From an uncultured Paracoccaceae bacterium (lineage in GTDB: Bacteria > Pseudomonadota > Alphaproteobacteria > Rhodobacterales > Rhodobacteraceae), in assembly GCA_947503925.1 (NCBI GenBank), contig CANNFQ010000001.1:1116001-1180000 (forward strand): a DNA stretch of 64,000 nt, read 5' to 3'. The notes under the pieces were generated by a model. It saw nothing but the letters and a program-made list of their open reading frames with translations, had not been told where the DNA came from and made no database searches. Shown one piece after another: positions 35,502 through 45,329 of this stretch. Each line of letters starts with the position of its first letter. The first letter of the stretch is position 1. Made by a program: the position numbers and the translations under genes.

Positions 35502-36356
35502 TCAACCCAGCATCTTGTTGATGTAATGCACGACAGGGGTGATCAGTTCAGCATCATCCCAATAGGATCCATGGGTCAACGGATCCCAGCCCCCGACTTC
35601 CGGCGTGCCAAGTCGGACCGGAACATCGCGCAACGCGCGGTCCGCAACCATCTGGGCATAACGCGACGCCGCGGGGCCAATCGGATAAGCCAAAATATCC
35701 TGTTTATCATAGAAATTCTGCCACCAAGTCATGATATGGTGATCATCGGGGATGTCGGCACCCGGGTAATCAATGGGCTTGATCGCCTCTGCCGGATGTC
35801 CAAACAGAAAAATCGGAATGTTGCAGCCAAATGTCATCACCCCCGCCACAGTACGCATGTTCTGCAGGGGCGACGCGAAACGCCCCTGCCCCGCGCGCTT
35901 TCGAAATTTTTGTAGATCATAGATGTAATTTGATGCCACATGACCACCCAGTGAATGTGCAAGGATCAGCACTTGCCCGTTGGGGCCAATATCTGCTTCC
36001 ATATCACGCATGGCGATTTCAAACCTTGCATGGATCGCCTCATAAACTGCGCCTGGCCCGGCACCCGATCTATCGTAAGCCACCGCATCCGACATCGCGG
36101 CCATGACAAGCGCGCGGCGGCCATCCATGCCTGTGGAATCACAAGTCTGCTCCAGATAGGCATCTTGTCGGTTGCGCAAAATATCTGACCAAAACACTTC
36201 TCGCCACGCCAGACGGGCCGCATCATCGCCCAACTTTCTACGCACGCGCCGCGACATGGCCGCCGAAAAAGTCAGGTCGTCGGTTGATGCAGGGCGGGCG
36301 GTGCCATGGCCCCCGAACCCGTGAATAACGATCACACCAACTTTCCGTGTAGGCAT
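35502..36356 (-). CDS. Lipase-like alpha/beta hydrolase
   Basis: A 284-residue protein with an oxyanion-type motif VIVIHGFGGHG at the N-terminus and a nucleophile elbow LAHSLGGHVASNYIYDLQ (about 148-165). A candidate acid is in the C-terminal half, and HGSYWDD holds a candidate His. No signal peptide is seen with the start MPTRKVGVIVIHG at 36356 (AAAGGAAAGGA upstream); the frame extends further but is not supported. Substrate unknown. It interrupts the valine-catabolism genes in reverse orientation. Confidence 0.82.
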   Translation of the reverse strand: MPTRKVGVIVIHGFGGHGTARPASTDDLTFSAAMSRRVRRKLGDDAARLAWREVFWSDILRNRQDAYLEQTCDSTGMDGRRALVMAAMSDAVAYDRSGAGPGAVYEAIHARFEIAMRDMEADIGPNGQVLILAHSLGGHVASNYIYDLQKFRKRAGQGRFASPLQNMRTVAGVMTFGCNIPIFLFGHPAEAIKPIDYPGADIPDDHHIMTWWQNFYDKQDILAYPIGPAASRYAQMVADRALRDVPVRLGTPEVGGWDPLTHGSYWDDAELITPVVHYINKMLG

Positions 36357-36374
36357 GCAGGATTCCTTTCCTTT

Positions 36375-36404
36375 GATTACCGTTATCGACAAACAACGAT
36401 AATC
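36375..36404. promoter_or_regulatory. Inverted repeat in the divergent lipase/acyl-CoA dehydrogenase region
   Basis: GATTACCGTT and AACGATAATC match at 9 of 10 positions around a 10-nt spacer, 19 bp upstream of the lipase-like start. Just after it lies CGCTAAC (36409-36415), a CceR-like half-site. Confidence 0.35.
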
Positions 36405-36455
36405 AATCGCTAACGCAGGACAGCCTTGCCAATCCCCGCCAAACTGCCCAAGATA

Positions 36456-36469
36456 TGAACAAGCGTTCA
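36456..36469. promoter_or_regulatory. TGAAC-N4-GTTCA dyad upstream of acyl-CoA dehydrogenase
   Basis: A perfect 5-bp-arm dyad, 20 bp before the start codon, overlapping the likely transcription start. It resembles the dyad in front of paaG. Confidence 0.4.
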
Positions 36470-36489
36470 ATTCATGCGAGGTAACCACC

Positions 36490-37626
36490 ATGGACTTTGC
36501 CCTGACCGAAGAACAATCTGCCATTTTTGATATGGCTCAGGCCTTTGGTGCCGAACATATCGCCCCCCATGCACGCGACTGGGAAGCCCAAGGCACGATC
36601 CCGAAAACGCTTTGGCCCCAGCTGGCTGAACTGGGTTTTGGCGGGCTCTACGTCAACGAGGACCGGGGCGGCTCGGGTCTGTCGCGCCTTGATGCAACAC
36701 TTGTCTTCGAGGCGCTTGCACAGTCCTGCGCCTCAGTCTCGGCTTTTCTGTCCATTCACAACATGTGCGCCAAGATGATTGATGCCTACGGATCAGACCG
36801 CCTGAAAGGCCGGATGCTACCCAAAGTGGTCAGCATGGATACCATCCTATCCTATTGCCTCACCGAACCCGGCTCAGGCTCGGACGCTGCGGCGCTGAAA
36901 ACCAAGGCGAACCGCACCAATGAAGGTTACGCACTGACTGGCACCAAGGCGTTCATCTCTGGCGGCGGCTATTCAGACGCTTACGTCGTCATGGCACGCA
37001 CCAGCGATGACGGCCCCAAAGGGATCAGCGCGATCGTTGTTGAGGAGGGGACCAACGGCCTCAGCTATGGTGGGCTGGAGGATAAGATGGGCTGGAGGTC
37101 GCAGCCCACACGGCAGGTCCAGATGGATGACTGCCTCGCAGCAGCAGACAACCTCCTGGGCGAAGAGGGGCACGGCTTCAAATACGCCATGGCGGGGCTG
37201 GATGGCGGGCGACTCAACATTGCGGCCTGCTCACTTGGTGCGGCGCAATCCGCGCTTGATCAGACGCTTGGCTATATGAAAGAGCGGAAAGCTTTTGGTA
37301 AGCCCATTGACCAATTCCAAGGGCTGCAATTCCGGTTGGCCGACATGGAGATCGAGCTGCAATCGGCGCGGACCTTCTTACGGCAAGCGGCTTGGAAACT
37401 GGATACCGAGGCGCCCGATGCCACGAAATTCTGTGCGATGGCCAAGAAACTTTGCACCGAGGTCGGGTCACAGGTGGCTGATCAATGCCTGCAACTGCAT
37501 GGCGGCTATGGCTATCTGGCCGATTACGGGATCGAAAAGATCGTGCGCGATTTGCGCGTGCATCAGATCCTTGAAGGCACCAACGAAATCATGCGGCTGA
37601 TTACAGCCCGGCATTTGATCCAATAA
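36490..37626 (+). CDS. Acyl-CoA dehydrogenase, probably isobutyryl-CoA dehydrogenase
   Basis: A 378-residue flavoprotein. YCLTEPGSGSDAAALKTKA is the FAD/acyl-CoA binding motif (residues 119-137), and the catalytic glutamate is in HQILEGTNEIMRLI (about 363). The N-terminal LTEEQSAIFDMAQAFGAEHIAPHA and its place before a 3-hydroxyisobutyryl-CoA hydrolase and mmsB point to isobutyryl-CoA dehydrogenase (ACAD8 type) in valine breakdown. It passes electrons to ETF. Confidence 0.9.
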   Translation: MDFALTEEQSAIFDMAQAFGAEHIAPHARDWEAQGTIPKTLWPQLAELGFGGLYVNEDRGGSGLSRLDATLVFEALAQSCASVSAFLSIHNMCAKMIDAYGSDRLKGRMLPKVVSMDTILSYCLTEPGSGSDAAALKTKANRTNEGYALTGTKAFISGGGYSDAYVVMARTSDDGPKGISAIVVEEGTNGLSYGGLEDKMGWRSQPTRQVQMDDCLAAADNLLGEEGHGFKYAMAGLDGGRLNIAACSLGAAQSALDQTLGYMKERKAFGKPIDQFQGLQFRLADMEIELQSARTFLRQAAWKLDTEAPDATKFCAMAKKLCTEVGSQVADQCLQLHGGYGYLADYGIEKIVRDLRVHQILEGTNEIMRLITARHLIQ

Positions 37627-37674
37627 CGCAACGCTGTCCCGGACATGATCCGGGGCCTCTACTTCGGGCCAGAT

Positions 37675-38718
37675 ATGACCGATATCATCATTCGCAAGAC
37701 CGGGCGCGCGGGCCATATCACGCTCAACCGCCCGAAAGCGCTCAACGCGCTGACATGGGACATGTGTCTCGCCATCGAAGGTGCGCTTGACGAATGGCGC
37801 AACGACGCGGATGTCGCCCTGATCCTGATCGATGGCGCAGGTGACCGCGCCTTCTGCTCTGGCGGTGACATTGCCGAAATGTACGCCACCGCCGGGCGGG
37901 GCGACTATGATTACGGGCAACGGTTCTGGCGGGACGAATACCGGCTGAATGCGAAGATCTATAACTATACCAAGCCTATCGTCACCTTCCTGCAAGGTTT
38001 CACCATGGGTGGTGGCGTTGGGGTTGGCTGCCACGGATCGCATCGGATCGTCTGCGAAAGCAGCCAGATCGCGATGCCTGAGTGCTCCATCGGCCTTGTC
38101 CCCGACGTCGGCGGCTCGCTCATTCTTGCCAAAGCCCCCGGGCGGCTAGGTGAATACCTCGGGACAACGGGTGCCCGCATAGGCCCAGCGGATGCGACAT
38201 ATGCCGGGTTCGCGGATCACTTCATCCCAGAAAGACAATGGCACGGTTTAAAGGATGACCTGATCAACACCGGCGAACTTACAGCAATCGGCACACTCGA
38301 TGAAAGTCCAAGGCATGGGGCAATATTCGCCAATCAAGTTGAATTAAACGAACACTTCTCGCGAGCCTCGATGGTCGAAATCGGCGAGTCTCTGGCCAGC
38401 TCAAATTTTGAATTTGCGACACAAACACTTGGCGCAATCAAACGGAACGCACCATTGGCAATGACGGTCACGGTCGAGATCATCCGGAAAGTTCGCGACG
38501 ACCCACGCATCGAGAACGCACTCGATCAGGAATTCCGCTACACCTATCGCTGTGCAGCGCAGGGCGACTTTATCGAAGGTATTCGGGCTGCCATCATTGA
38601 TCGGGATCGCAAGCCGGTATGGAAGCACAAAAGCTGGGACGAAATCCCGGCATCCGAGATCTTGGCCATGACGTCACCTTTAGGCGAGCATGCGCTGCAA
38701 TGGGAGGAAACAACATGA
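37675..38718 (+). CDS. 3-hydroxyisobutyryl-CoA hydrolase / enoyl-CoA hydratase family protein
   Basis: A 347-residue crotonase-fold protein, longer than hydratases, as is usual for 3-hydroxyisobutyryl-CoA hydrolase (HIBCH). Key blocks are ITLNRPKALNALTWDM, AFCSGGDIAEMYA, GFTMGGGVGVGCHGSHRIV and MPECSIGLVPDVGGSLIL with Glu and Asp at the catalytic positions. It releases free 3-hydroxyisobutyrate for MmsB. Start MTDIIIRK at 37675 preferred over ATG at 37645. Its stop overlaps mmsB by 4 bp. Confidence 0.88.
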   Translation: MTDIIIRKTGRAGHITLNRPKALNALTWDMCLAIEGALDEWRNDADVALILIDGAGDRAFCSGGDIAEMYATAGRGDYDYGQRFWRDEYRLNAKIYNYTKPIVTFLQGFTMGGGVGVGCHGSHRIVCESSQIAMPECSIGLVPDVGGSLILAKAPGRLGEYLGTTGARIGPADATYAGFADHFIPERQWHGLKDDLINTGELTAIGTLDESPRHGAIFANQVELNEHFSRASMVEIGESLASSNFEFATQTLGAIKRNAPLAMTVTVEIIRKVRDDPRIENALDQEFRYTYRCAAQGDFIEGIRAAIIDRDRKPVWKHKSWDEIPASEILAMTSPLGEHALQWEETT

Positions 38719-39581
38719 AAATCGGCTTTATCGGGCTTGGGAATATGGGCGCACCCATGGCCGCCAATCTGACAAAAGATCACGACATCATCGGTTTCGA
38801 TACCGTCGCCAAACCAGCCGATATCACGATGGCTGGCAGCGCGATCGAAGCTGCCAAGGATGCCGATGTCGTGATCACCATGCTACCCAATGGCAGCATC
38901 CTGCGCAGCGTCGCCGCGGAAATCCACCCGGCCATGAAACCCGGCGCAATCCATCTGGACTGTTCCACCGTCGATGTCGAAAGCGCCCGCGCCGTCGCGG
39001 CGCAGGCCGAAACGCGCGGACTAAAGGCCGTTGATGCGCCCGTTTCCGGCGGCATTGGCGGGGCGCAAGCCGGAACGCTCACTTTCATGGCGGGAGGACC
39101 GGGGGACGCCCTTGCGGATGTCAAACCACTCTTTGATATCATGGGGCAAAAGGCGGTTCATTGCGGTCCCGCTGGCAATGGACAGGCCGCCAAGATCTGC
39201 AACAACATGATCCTCGGCGTGACCATGATCGCCACATGCGAGGCTTTCGCACTCGCCGACAAGCTCGGCCTCGACCGGCAGGCGATGTTCGATGTGGTCA
39301 GCACCTCGTCCGGCTATAGCTGGACCATGAATGCCTATTGCCCCGCCCCCGGTATCGGCCCGCAAAGCCCCGCCGATAACGACTATCAGCCCGGTTTTGC
39401 CGCTGAACTGATGCTCAAGGACCTGAACCTTAGCCAAATGGCGGCTGCGGCTGCGGATGCCGACACGCCGATGGGGCAAGCGGCCACAGCGCTCTATCGG
39501 CAATTCGTCGAAGATGAGGGGGGTGCGGGCAAAGATTTCTCGGCCATGCTACCACGTTTCGAAAGCCGCAGACGGGGTTAG
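38715..39581 (+). CDS. mmsB: 3-hydroxyisobutyrate dehydrogenase
   Basis: A 288-residue NAD-dependent beta-hydroxyacid dehydrogenase that oxidises 3-hydroxyisobutyrate to methylmalonate semialdehyde, the substrate of MmsA. The Rossmann motif is IGFIGLGNMGAPMAANL, the substrate block DAPVSGGIGGAQAGTLTFMAGG, and the catalytic lysine is in GPAGNGQAAKICNNM (about 168). ATG at 38715 has GGGAGG upstream. It overlaps the preceding hydrolase and, by 4 bp, the convergent DUF2807 gene. Confidence 0.95.
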   Translation: MKIGFIGLGNMGAPMAANLTKDHDIIGFDTVAKPADITMAGSAIEAAKDADVVITMLPNGSILRSVAAEIHPAMKPGAIHLDCSTVDVESARAVAAQAETRGLKAVDAPVSGGIGGAQAGTLTFMAGGPGDALADVKPLFDIMGQKAVHCGPAGNGQAAKICNNMILGVTMIATCEAFALADKLGLDRQAMFDVVSTSSGYSWTMNAYCPAPGIGPQSPADNDYQPGFAAELMLKDLNLSQMAAAAADADTPMGQAATALYRQFVEDEGGAGKDFSAMLPRFESRRRG

Positions 39582-40204
39582 CCGCTAACGTCCGGATGTT
39601 CATCAACCGTGACGGCACCCACCGGCAGGACAACACCCACCGGATCACCGCGCACCACAAAACTGGCGCAAGCCATGCCACTGGCATCAATCGAAATGCC
39701 TTCGTTGCGGATGGTCAGGCGGTCACAGTCACCCGCAACAACAATTGTGCCGCCCTCACGCGCCACGAGCGTCAACTCATTCACCCGCACATCGGGCACG
39801 GTCACCACGCCACCATCACCTGCCTCAACCCAAAGCCGTTCATTTGCGTCGCCGGAAAAGGTCGCTTGCGCTCCGTCAAAAGCCTTCAGACCGTTGAGCA
39901 CCGGCGTCTCGACCGACACCTGCAGCACATCCTCGCGCCATTTGGGAAAGATCAGCCACCGCCTGTCACGATCAAAGACAATCCACGGCAAAAACTGGCG
40001 CAGGCGCAATTTGGCAACATCACCATCCAGGGCCTGAGCAGTGATCAGTTGTTCATCGGCGATAGTCACGGCAAGGCGAACATCTTGCTGCACTTCAATC
40101 GCGCGGAACGCACCAACCTCATAAGGGTCCGCCGCCACGGCAGAGGCTAGGAACAAGGCTGTTATGGAACTCAGGCCAAACGGTTTTGATCTCAATATGC
40201 TCAT
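39578..40204 (-). CDS. DUF2807 (GIN domain) exported protein
   Basis: A 208-residue protein with a signal peptide (MSILRSKPFGLSSITALFLASAVAA, cleavage near 25) and a beta-helical GIN/DUF2807 domain: FRAIEVQQDVRLAVTIADEQ then strands with VNELTLVAREGGTIVVAGDCDRLTIRNEG. GIN-domain proteins are secreted or surface beta-solenoids of unknown job. The start at 40204 was chosen for the signal peptide. It ends by overlapping mmsB by 4 bp. Confidence 0.75.
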   Translation of the reverse strand: MSILRSKPFGLSSITALFLASAVAADPYEVGAFRAIEVQQDVRLAVTIADEQLITAQALDGDVAKLRLRQFLPWIVFDRDRRWLIFPKWREDVLQVSVETPVLNGLKAFDGAQATFSGDANERLWVEAGDGGVVTVPDVRVNELTLVAREGGTIVVAGDCDRLTIRNEGISIDASGMACASFVVRGDPVGVVLPVGAVTVDEHPDVSG

Positions 40205-40346
40205 AGGAACGGCGATATCGAAGGGCAATGCCCAAGGCAACTCACATGCGCGCCAGCAATATTGCAAACGGTCAGTGTCAAAGGTCACAGACGTTTCATT
40301 TACCTTGCGGCAACTTCAACATGATACAAGAAAGAAGGAACAAGCC

Positions 40347-40838
40347 ATGGGCCTATGGACCGCAGAGTGTGGGCATGATGACTGTTCGGGTTGTAACCTG
40401 ACCAATGACGGAAACCCGACGCGTTTATTCTGCCCTCACTCCAGCCACGAAATCGTAAGAGCATCTATGTGCCGCGAGGCGGGTGATGGCGCATTCAGCA
40501 TGTCGAATCGCGCCGATGTCAGTTGGCGCGCCCATGTCCGGCCGACTTTGGTGCAACGTCAAACCGAAAACGGCAAGCTGATCTGCGGCATCTGCAAAAA
40601 AGACATCGGCGTCGATGCCAATGGCAAAATCAGTTACACCAGCATCAGCCAGACCGTCCATGTCGAATACCCACCCATTGACCATTACAACAAGGACTGG
40701 GCAGACCGCCGCGCTGATCTGGAAGCGACAGCCGCCTTTCAAAGGGCTGATTTAGTCAGGCAGCACGACATGCTGATGGATGAATTCAATCGCGATCCGT
40801 TACGGATAACCTGCAAAACATGCAATCTGACGCGGTAG
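40347..40838 (+). CDS. Cysteine-rich HNH-like protein of unknown function
   Basis: A 163-residue protein with an N-terminal cysteine/histidine cluster (CGHDDCSGC at 8-16, CPHSSH at 29-34) and a C-terminal part with CGIC (80-83), PPIDHYNKDW (D112-H113) and CKTCNLTR (156-163). C-x2-C, D-H and C-x2-C-N in this order resemble a treble-clef HNH nuclease, but the usual proline-glycine block after DH is replaced by KDWADRR. I do not recognise a named family. Ribosome binding site GAAGGAA supports the ATG at 40347. It is a lone gene. Confidence 0.68.
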   Translation: MGLWTAECGHDDCSGCNLTNDGNPTRLFCPHSSHEIVRASMCREAGDGAFSMSNRADVSWRAHVRPTLVQRQTENGKLICGICKKDIGVDANGKISYTSISQTVHVEYPPIDHYNKDWADRRADLEATAAFQRADLVRQHDMLMDEFNRDPLRITCKTCNLTR

Positions 40839-40850
40839 GCTCATAGCCGT

Positions 40851-43709
40851 CTACTCTGCCGCGACCTTCCGTGCGCTCAACATCTCTTTGAGATACCGTC
40901 CTGTGTGGCTTTCGGCCACTTCAGCGACTTTCTCCGGCGTGCCAGTCGCAACAATCCGGCCACCGCCATCGCCGCCCTCAGGGCCGATATCAATGATATG
41001 ATCGGCCGTCTTAACCACATCCAGATTATGTTCGATCACAATGACCGAATTGCCCTGATCAACCAATTCATGCAGCACTTCCAACAGCTTGCGCACGTCT
41101 TCAAAATGCAAACCCGTCGTCGGCTCATCCAGAATATATAGGGTTCGGCCCGTGGATCGTTTCGCCAATTCCTTTGACAGCTTCACGCGCTGCGCCTCGC
41201 CCCCTGAAAGGGTCGTCGCCTGCTGGCCGACCTTGATATACCCAAGGCCGACCCGCATCAGGGCGTCCATCTTTTCACGAATCGACGGTACTGCGGAAAA
41301 GAACTCCTGCGCATCTTCCACAGTCATATCAAGGACATCCGCGATGGATTTTCCCTTGAACTTGATCTCCAGTGTTTCGCGATTATAGCGCGCCCCCTTG
41401 CAGGTTTCGCAGGTCACGTAGACATCGGGCAGAAAGTGCATTTCGATCTTAATGACACCGTCACCCTGACAGGCCTCACAACGACCCCCTTTTACGTTGA
41501 ACGAAAAACGGCCCGGTTTGTACCCGCGCGCCTTCGCCTCGGGCATCCCCGCAAACCAATCCCGGATCGGGGTAAAAGCCCCGGTATAGGTCGCGGGGTT
41601 CGACCTTGGCGTGCGCCCGATCGGGCGTTGGTCGATATCAATCACCTTGTCCAGATGCTCGAACCCTTTGATCGTCTCGCAAGGGCCTGGCGTCTGCCGC
41701 GCCCCGTTCAACTTCATCGAAGCATTCTTGAACAGCGTCTCAATCGTCAGGGTCGACTTACCGCCGCCTGACACGCCTGTCACACAGGTAAACACACCCA
41801 GCGGGAACTCCGCGGTGACATTCTGCAGGTTATTCCCTGTGGCCTTCACCACAGTCAGCTTCTTCTTGGTCGTTTTACGGCGCTTGGCAGGCACCGCAAT
41901 CTCACGCGTGCCGACCAGATATTCCCCGGTGATCGAACCTTCATGCGCCATGATTTCCTGCGGTGTCCCTTTGGCCACCACTTCACCGCCATGCACACCC
42001 GCACCGGGTCCAATATCGAACACATAATCCGCCTCGCGGATCGCCTCCTCATCATGCTCAACAACAATTACCGTATTGCCCTGATCACGCAGGTTTTTCA
42101 GGGTTGTGAGTAGCCGATCATTGTCGCGCTGGTGCAAACCAATGGATGGTTCATCCAGCACATAAAGCACGCCCTGAAGGCCGGAACCGATCTGGCTGGC
42201 CAGTCTGATCCGCTGACTTTCACCACCCGACAAGGTGCCCGAATTCCGCGACAGCGTCAGATATTCCAGACCGACATTGTTCAAAAAACCAAGCCGCTCC
42301 CGAATTTCCTTCAGAATCGCCTGTGCAATTTCATTTTTCTGCTTGGTCAGGCTTTCGGGGACAGCCTGACACCAATCAAACGCCTCCTTGATCGACATCT
42401 GGACCACTTGGCCGACATGCAATCCACCGATTTTGACCGCCAAGGCTTCTTCGCGCAAACGATAGCCGCCACAGGTGCCGCAATGGCGGTTGTTCTGGTA
42501 ATTTTCAAACTCTTCGCGAATCCAATTGCTATCCGTTTCACGGTAACGACGTTCCATGTTCGGGATCACGCCTTCAAAGGCGCGCTCAACCTGATACACA
42601 CGACCGCCTTCATCATAACGAAACTTGATCTCTTCGTCGCCAGAGCCGCGCAGGAACACCTGCTGCACCTTCGGGTCCAGATCCTTCCATCGGGAATTCT
42701 TGTTGAACCCGTAATGCTTCGCAATCGCTTCAATCGTTTGTAGAAAGTAAGGGGATTTTCCCTTACGCCATGGGGCCAACGCCCCATCGGCAATCTTCAG
42801 TGTCACATCTGGCACGACGAGCTGTTCGTCAAAGAACAGCTCCACCCCGAGCCCATCGCATGACGGACAAGCGCCAAAAGGCGCATTAAACGAAAACAGA
42901 CGTGGCTCGATCTCGGGGATGGTGAAGCCCGACACAGGGCACGCGAAATTCTCCGAGAAGGTAATCCGTTCCGGGTCACCTTCTGCCGGGGCGGTCTCCA
43001 ATACTGTAATGCCATCCGCCAAATCAAGCGCGGTACGGAAACTATCGGCCAGCCGGGTCTCCAACCCTTCGCGGACCACAATCCGATCCACGACAACGTC
43101 AATGTCATGGCGAAACTTCTTATCGAGTGTCGGCGGTTCGTCCAACTCATAGAACGCGCCATCCACCTTGACCCGCTGGAACCCCTGCTTGCGCAGTTCC
43201 AGAAACTCCTTGCGATACTCGCCTTTCCTGTCGCGGATAATCGGGGCCAACAGATAGCCGCGCGTCCCCTCTTCCATCGCCATCACCCGGTCCACCATAT
43301 CCTGCACCTGCTGTGCTTCGATGGGCAGACCAGTCGCGGGAGAATACGGCGTCCCCGCACGGGCAAACAGCAACCGTAGATAATCGTAAATTTCGGTAAT
43401 CGTGCCAACGGTCGAGCGCGGGTTCTTCGATGTTGTTTTCTGCTCAATCGAAATCGCGGGGGACAGACCGCTAATATGGTCCACATCCGGCTTTTCCATC
43501 ATATCGAGGAACTGGCGGGCGTAAGCAGACAGCGATTCAACGTAACGGCGTTGCCCTTCGGCATAAATCGTGTCGAAGGCCAGTGATGACTTGCCCGACC
43601 CTGAAAGACCCGTAATCACCACAAGCTGATCACGTGGGATATCGACGTCGATATCTTTCAGATTATGTTCGCGCGCGCCGCGTACCTCGATATTTTTCAG
43701 CTCGGCCAT
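40851..43709 (-). CDS. uvrA: Excinuclease ABC subunit A
   Basis: A 952-residue UvrA, the damage-recognition ATPase of nucleotide excision repair. Both ABC ATPase halves are present: Walker [14 protein letters not shown] near residue 35 and [13 protein letters not shown] near 645; ABC signatures [10 protein letters not shown] and [10 protein letters not shown]; zinc modules [16 protein letters not shown]...[12 protein letters not shown] and CEACQGDGV...CETCKG. Expression should be SOS-controlled by the LexA box at 43775-43789. Confidence 0.98.
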   Translation of the reverse strand: MAELKNIEVRGAREHNLKDIDVDIPRDQLVVITGLSGSGKSSLAFDTIYAEGQRRYVESLSAYARQFLDMMEKPDVDHISGLSPAISIEQKTTSKNPRSTVGTITEIYDYLRLLFARAGTPYSPATGLPIEAQQVQDMVDRVMAMEEGTRGYLLAPIIRDRKGEYRKEFLELRKQGFQRVKVDGAFYELDEPPTLDKKFRHDIDVVVDRIVVREGLETRLADSFRTALDLADGITVLETAPAEGDPERITFSENFACPVSGFTIPEIEPRLFSFNAPFGACPSCDGLGVELFFDEQLVVPDVTLKIADGALAPWRKGKSPYFLQTIEAIAKHYGFNKNSRWKDLDPKVQQVFLRGSGDEEIKFRYDEGGRVYQVERAFEGVIPNMERRYRETDSNWIREEFENYQNNRHCGTCGGYRLREEALAVKIGGLHVGQVVQMSIKEAFDWCQAVPESLTKQKNEIAQAILKEIRERLGFLNNVGLEYLTLSRNSGTLSGGESQRIRLASQIGSGLQGVLYVLDEPSIGLHQRDNDRLLTTLKNLRDQGNTVIVVEHDEEAIREADYVFDIGPGAGVHGGEVVAKGTPQEIMAHEGSITGEYLVGTREIAVPAKRRKTTKKKLTVVKATGNNLQNVTAEFPLGVFTCVTGVSGGGKSTLTIETLFKNASMKLNGARQTPGPCETIKGFEHLDKVIDIDQRPIGRTPRSNPATYTGAFTPIRDWFAGMPEAKARGYKPGRFSFNVKGGRCEACQGDGVIKIEMHFLPDVYVTCETCKGARYNRETLEIKFKGKSIADVLDMTVEDAQEFFSAVPSIREKMDALMRVGLGYIKVGQQATTLSGGEAQRVKLSKELAKRSTGRTLYILDEPTTGLHFEDVRKLLEVLHELVDQGNSVIVIEHNLDVVKTADHIIDIGPEGGDGGGRIVATGTPEKVAEVAESHTGRYLKEMLSARKVAAE

Positions 43710-43774
43710 ATGTCATCCCTCATCCACGCCCTAGGCACATAAAGCAGCCAGCGGCGGGGTCCAACAGGAATATA

Positions 43775-43789
43775 GAACATTTGACGAAC
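43775..43789 (-). promoter_or_regulatory. LexA (SOS) box upstream of uvrA
   Basis: On the minus strand GTTC-GTCAAAT-GTTC, an exact GTTC-N7-GTTC, the alphaproteobacterial LexA site. It is 66-80 bp before the uvrA ATG and abuts a -10-like TATATT (43774-43769), so LexA binding would block RNA polymerase. Confidence 0.85.
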
Positions 43790-43882
43790 ATTTGCGAATA
43801 AATTATCCACGATTTCCCAGAAAACGACAGCACCCACATGGTTTGAAAAAATCGAACTGTGTTTCGTGATTGCGCAACACAA

Positions 43883-43911
43883 AGGCCCGGCTGCTATCCG
43901 CAACCGGGCCT
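43883..43911 (-). terminator. Terminator after the LysM/solute-binding gene
   Basis: On the minus strand AGGCCCGG and CCGGGCCT pair perfectly (8 bp, 13-nt loop) followed by TTGTGTT. It is 27 bp after the stop at 43938. Confidence 0.8.
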
Positions 43912-43937
43912 CTATCACGCGATATGCGATCACGTGT

Positions 43938-44996
43938 TTACCGTTGATAATATGCCGCATAGCCAGCGCGCACTGTGTTGAACCATTCACCATTTTTCCG
44001 GATATTGGCCAAACCTTCGTTCAAGGCGGCGATCACCTCCGGGCCATTGGGGTTGTTCTTGGACACAAACACAGCGAGCACATTGACCACGGTCAGGTTC
44101 TCGTTCGCGGCAACCTGATCGCTCACACCAAGGCGCTGTGCAATGTCTTCGGCTTGCACAAATTCCAACGTAACAGCATCAACGTCGCCGGCGACCATGC
44201 CTGTAAAGCACTCATCAGGATTGGTCGGGCGGAAAAATGTCACCGTTTCCTCAGTCAGGCCAAGTGCGCCAATGACGGCATCGGTATACCCATCGGGCAA
44301 ACAAATGGTCTTGCCAAAAAATTCAGTGCTGTCAGAGGTCTTGGCAAGCGGGTCATCGCTACGGGTGATCACACCACTTACGATCTCGTAATACGGGTCG
44401 GAATGCAAGAAGTTGTCGCAGCGGAATTTGGAATTCTCTGTCAGCGTCTCGGGCGAATCACAATCTGGACGCAACCAAGGGAACGCACCATCAAAGGCGA
44501 CAGAAGGCAGCAAAGTTTCAAGATGTGAGCCCCAGTCGTTTACGAAAACAATATCGGTTTCATATCTGGGTTCCATCGTGTCCATCGCAGCACGGACAAT
44601 CTGGGTGTAGATGCCCCCACCTTCAAGCCCCTCATCCGTGAAGGGCGGATAATCTGAACCCGTAACAAGACGAATTTTGGTTGGCACAGTATCGCTGGCA
44701 GGTGCGGGTGCGGCTTGCGTTGTCTTAACCGGTGCCGCAACGGCGCCCGGCAATGACCCGTCTGTACAAGGCAAGGACAGTTTCATGCCGGCGGCAATGA
44801 TGTTGGGGTTGGCACCAATTACATCACGGTTGGCGTTCCATAAACGCTGAAAGCTGATGCTGCCATAGGCCTGACGGGCAATAACGCTTAGCGTGTCGCC
44901 CGGTTGCACGGTGTAAATTGAACAGGCCTCTTGGGCGCTGGCAGCGGCTGTGCCCGCCGCAACAATCAACGACGCGAGTGTAAGTTTCTTGGACAT
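43938..44996 (-). CDS. LysM domain fused to a periplasmic solute-binding domain
   Basis: A 352-residue secreted protein. A signal peptide (residues 1-21, ending SAQ-EA) is followed by a LysM peptidoglycan-binding domain (IYTVQPGDTLSVIARQAYGS...IAAGMKLSLPC, about 26-75), a Pro/Ala-rich linker, and a family 3 solute-binding domain (IRLVTGSDYPPFTDEGLEGGGIYTQIV, from about 108 to the end). The second half resembles amino-acid-binding proteins of ABC importers, but no permease or ATPase genes are near. ATG at 44996 with AGGAAC upstream. Probably a cell-wall-tethered ligand binder. Confidence 0.82.
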   Translation of the reverse strand: MSKKLTLASLIVAAGTAAASAQEACSIYTVQPGDTLSVIARQAYGSISFQRLWNANRDVIGANPNIIAAGMKLSLPCTDGSLPGAVAAPVKTTQAAPAPASDTVPTKIRLVTGSDYPPFTDEGLEGGGIYTQIVRAAMDTMEPRYETDIVFVNDWGSHLETLLPSVAFDGAFPWLRPDCDSPETLTENSKFRCDNFLHSDPYYEIVSGVITRSDDPLAKTSDSTEFFGKTICLPDGYTDAVIGALGLTEETVTFFRPTNPDECFTGMVAGDVDAVTLEFVQAEDIAQRLGVSDQVAANENLTVVNVLAVFVSKNNPNGPEVIAALNEGLANIRKNGEWFNTVRAGYAAYYQR

Positions 44997-45329
44997 TTGC
45001 TTGTTCCTAATTTCAAGGGGGGTGCATTGCACCGATCTTTTATCAAGTTTTCTCGACAATCCGTTCGTGAAGGCGCGGCACATGGTCCAGTCCAGCAAAA
45101 CCAGGATCACCGCCCCTTCGGTCGTCGACGGCGGATTATTTATGAATCATGTTCGGATTTGGACCAAAAACAGCCCGGCTCACGGCAAAAGCCGATTTCG
45201 CCAGGATCTTGACCGAACCGACGCCACGTCAACCCAACGGGCAGATCGAGCGGTGGGTTGCAAGCCCCATTCGACGCATCTTTGGGCGAGGGTCAGGACC
45301 CTGGGCCGTGTTGACATCAGCCAAATGTC
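44997..45329. other. 333-bp gap without a convincing gene
   Basis: Between the LysM gene start and the lpd stop. Plus-strand frames are open here (for example from 45149 past 45329 into the antisense of lpd), but they have no recognisable family, no good ribosome binding site and run antisense over lpd. I see only the LysM gene promoter region at the left end and no terminator for lpd. Confidence 0.5.

Noticed and set aside
39577..39589. GTTAGC-C-GCTAAC palindrome resembling a CceR site
   Set aside because: It spans the stop codons of two convergent genes (mmsB and the DUF2807 gene), far from any promoter, so it is unlikely to be an operator.
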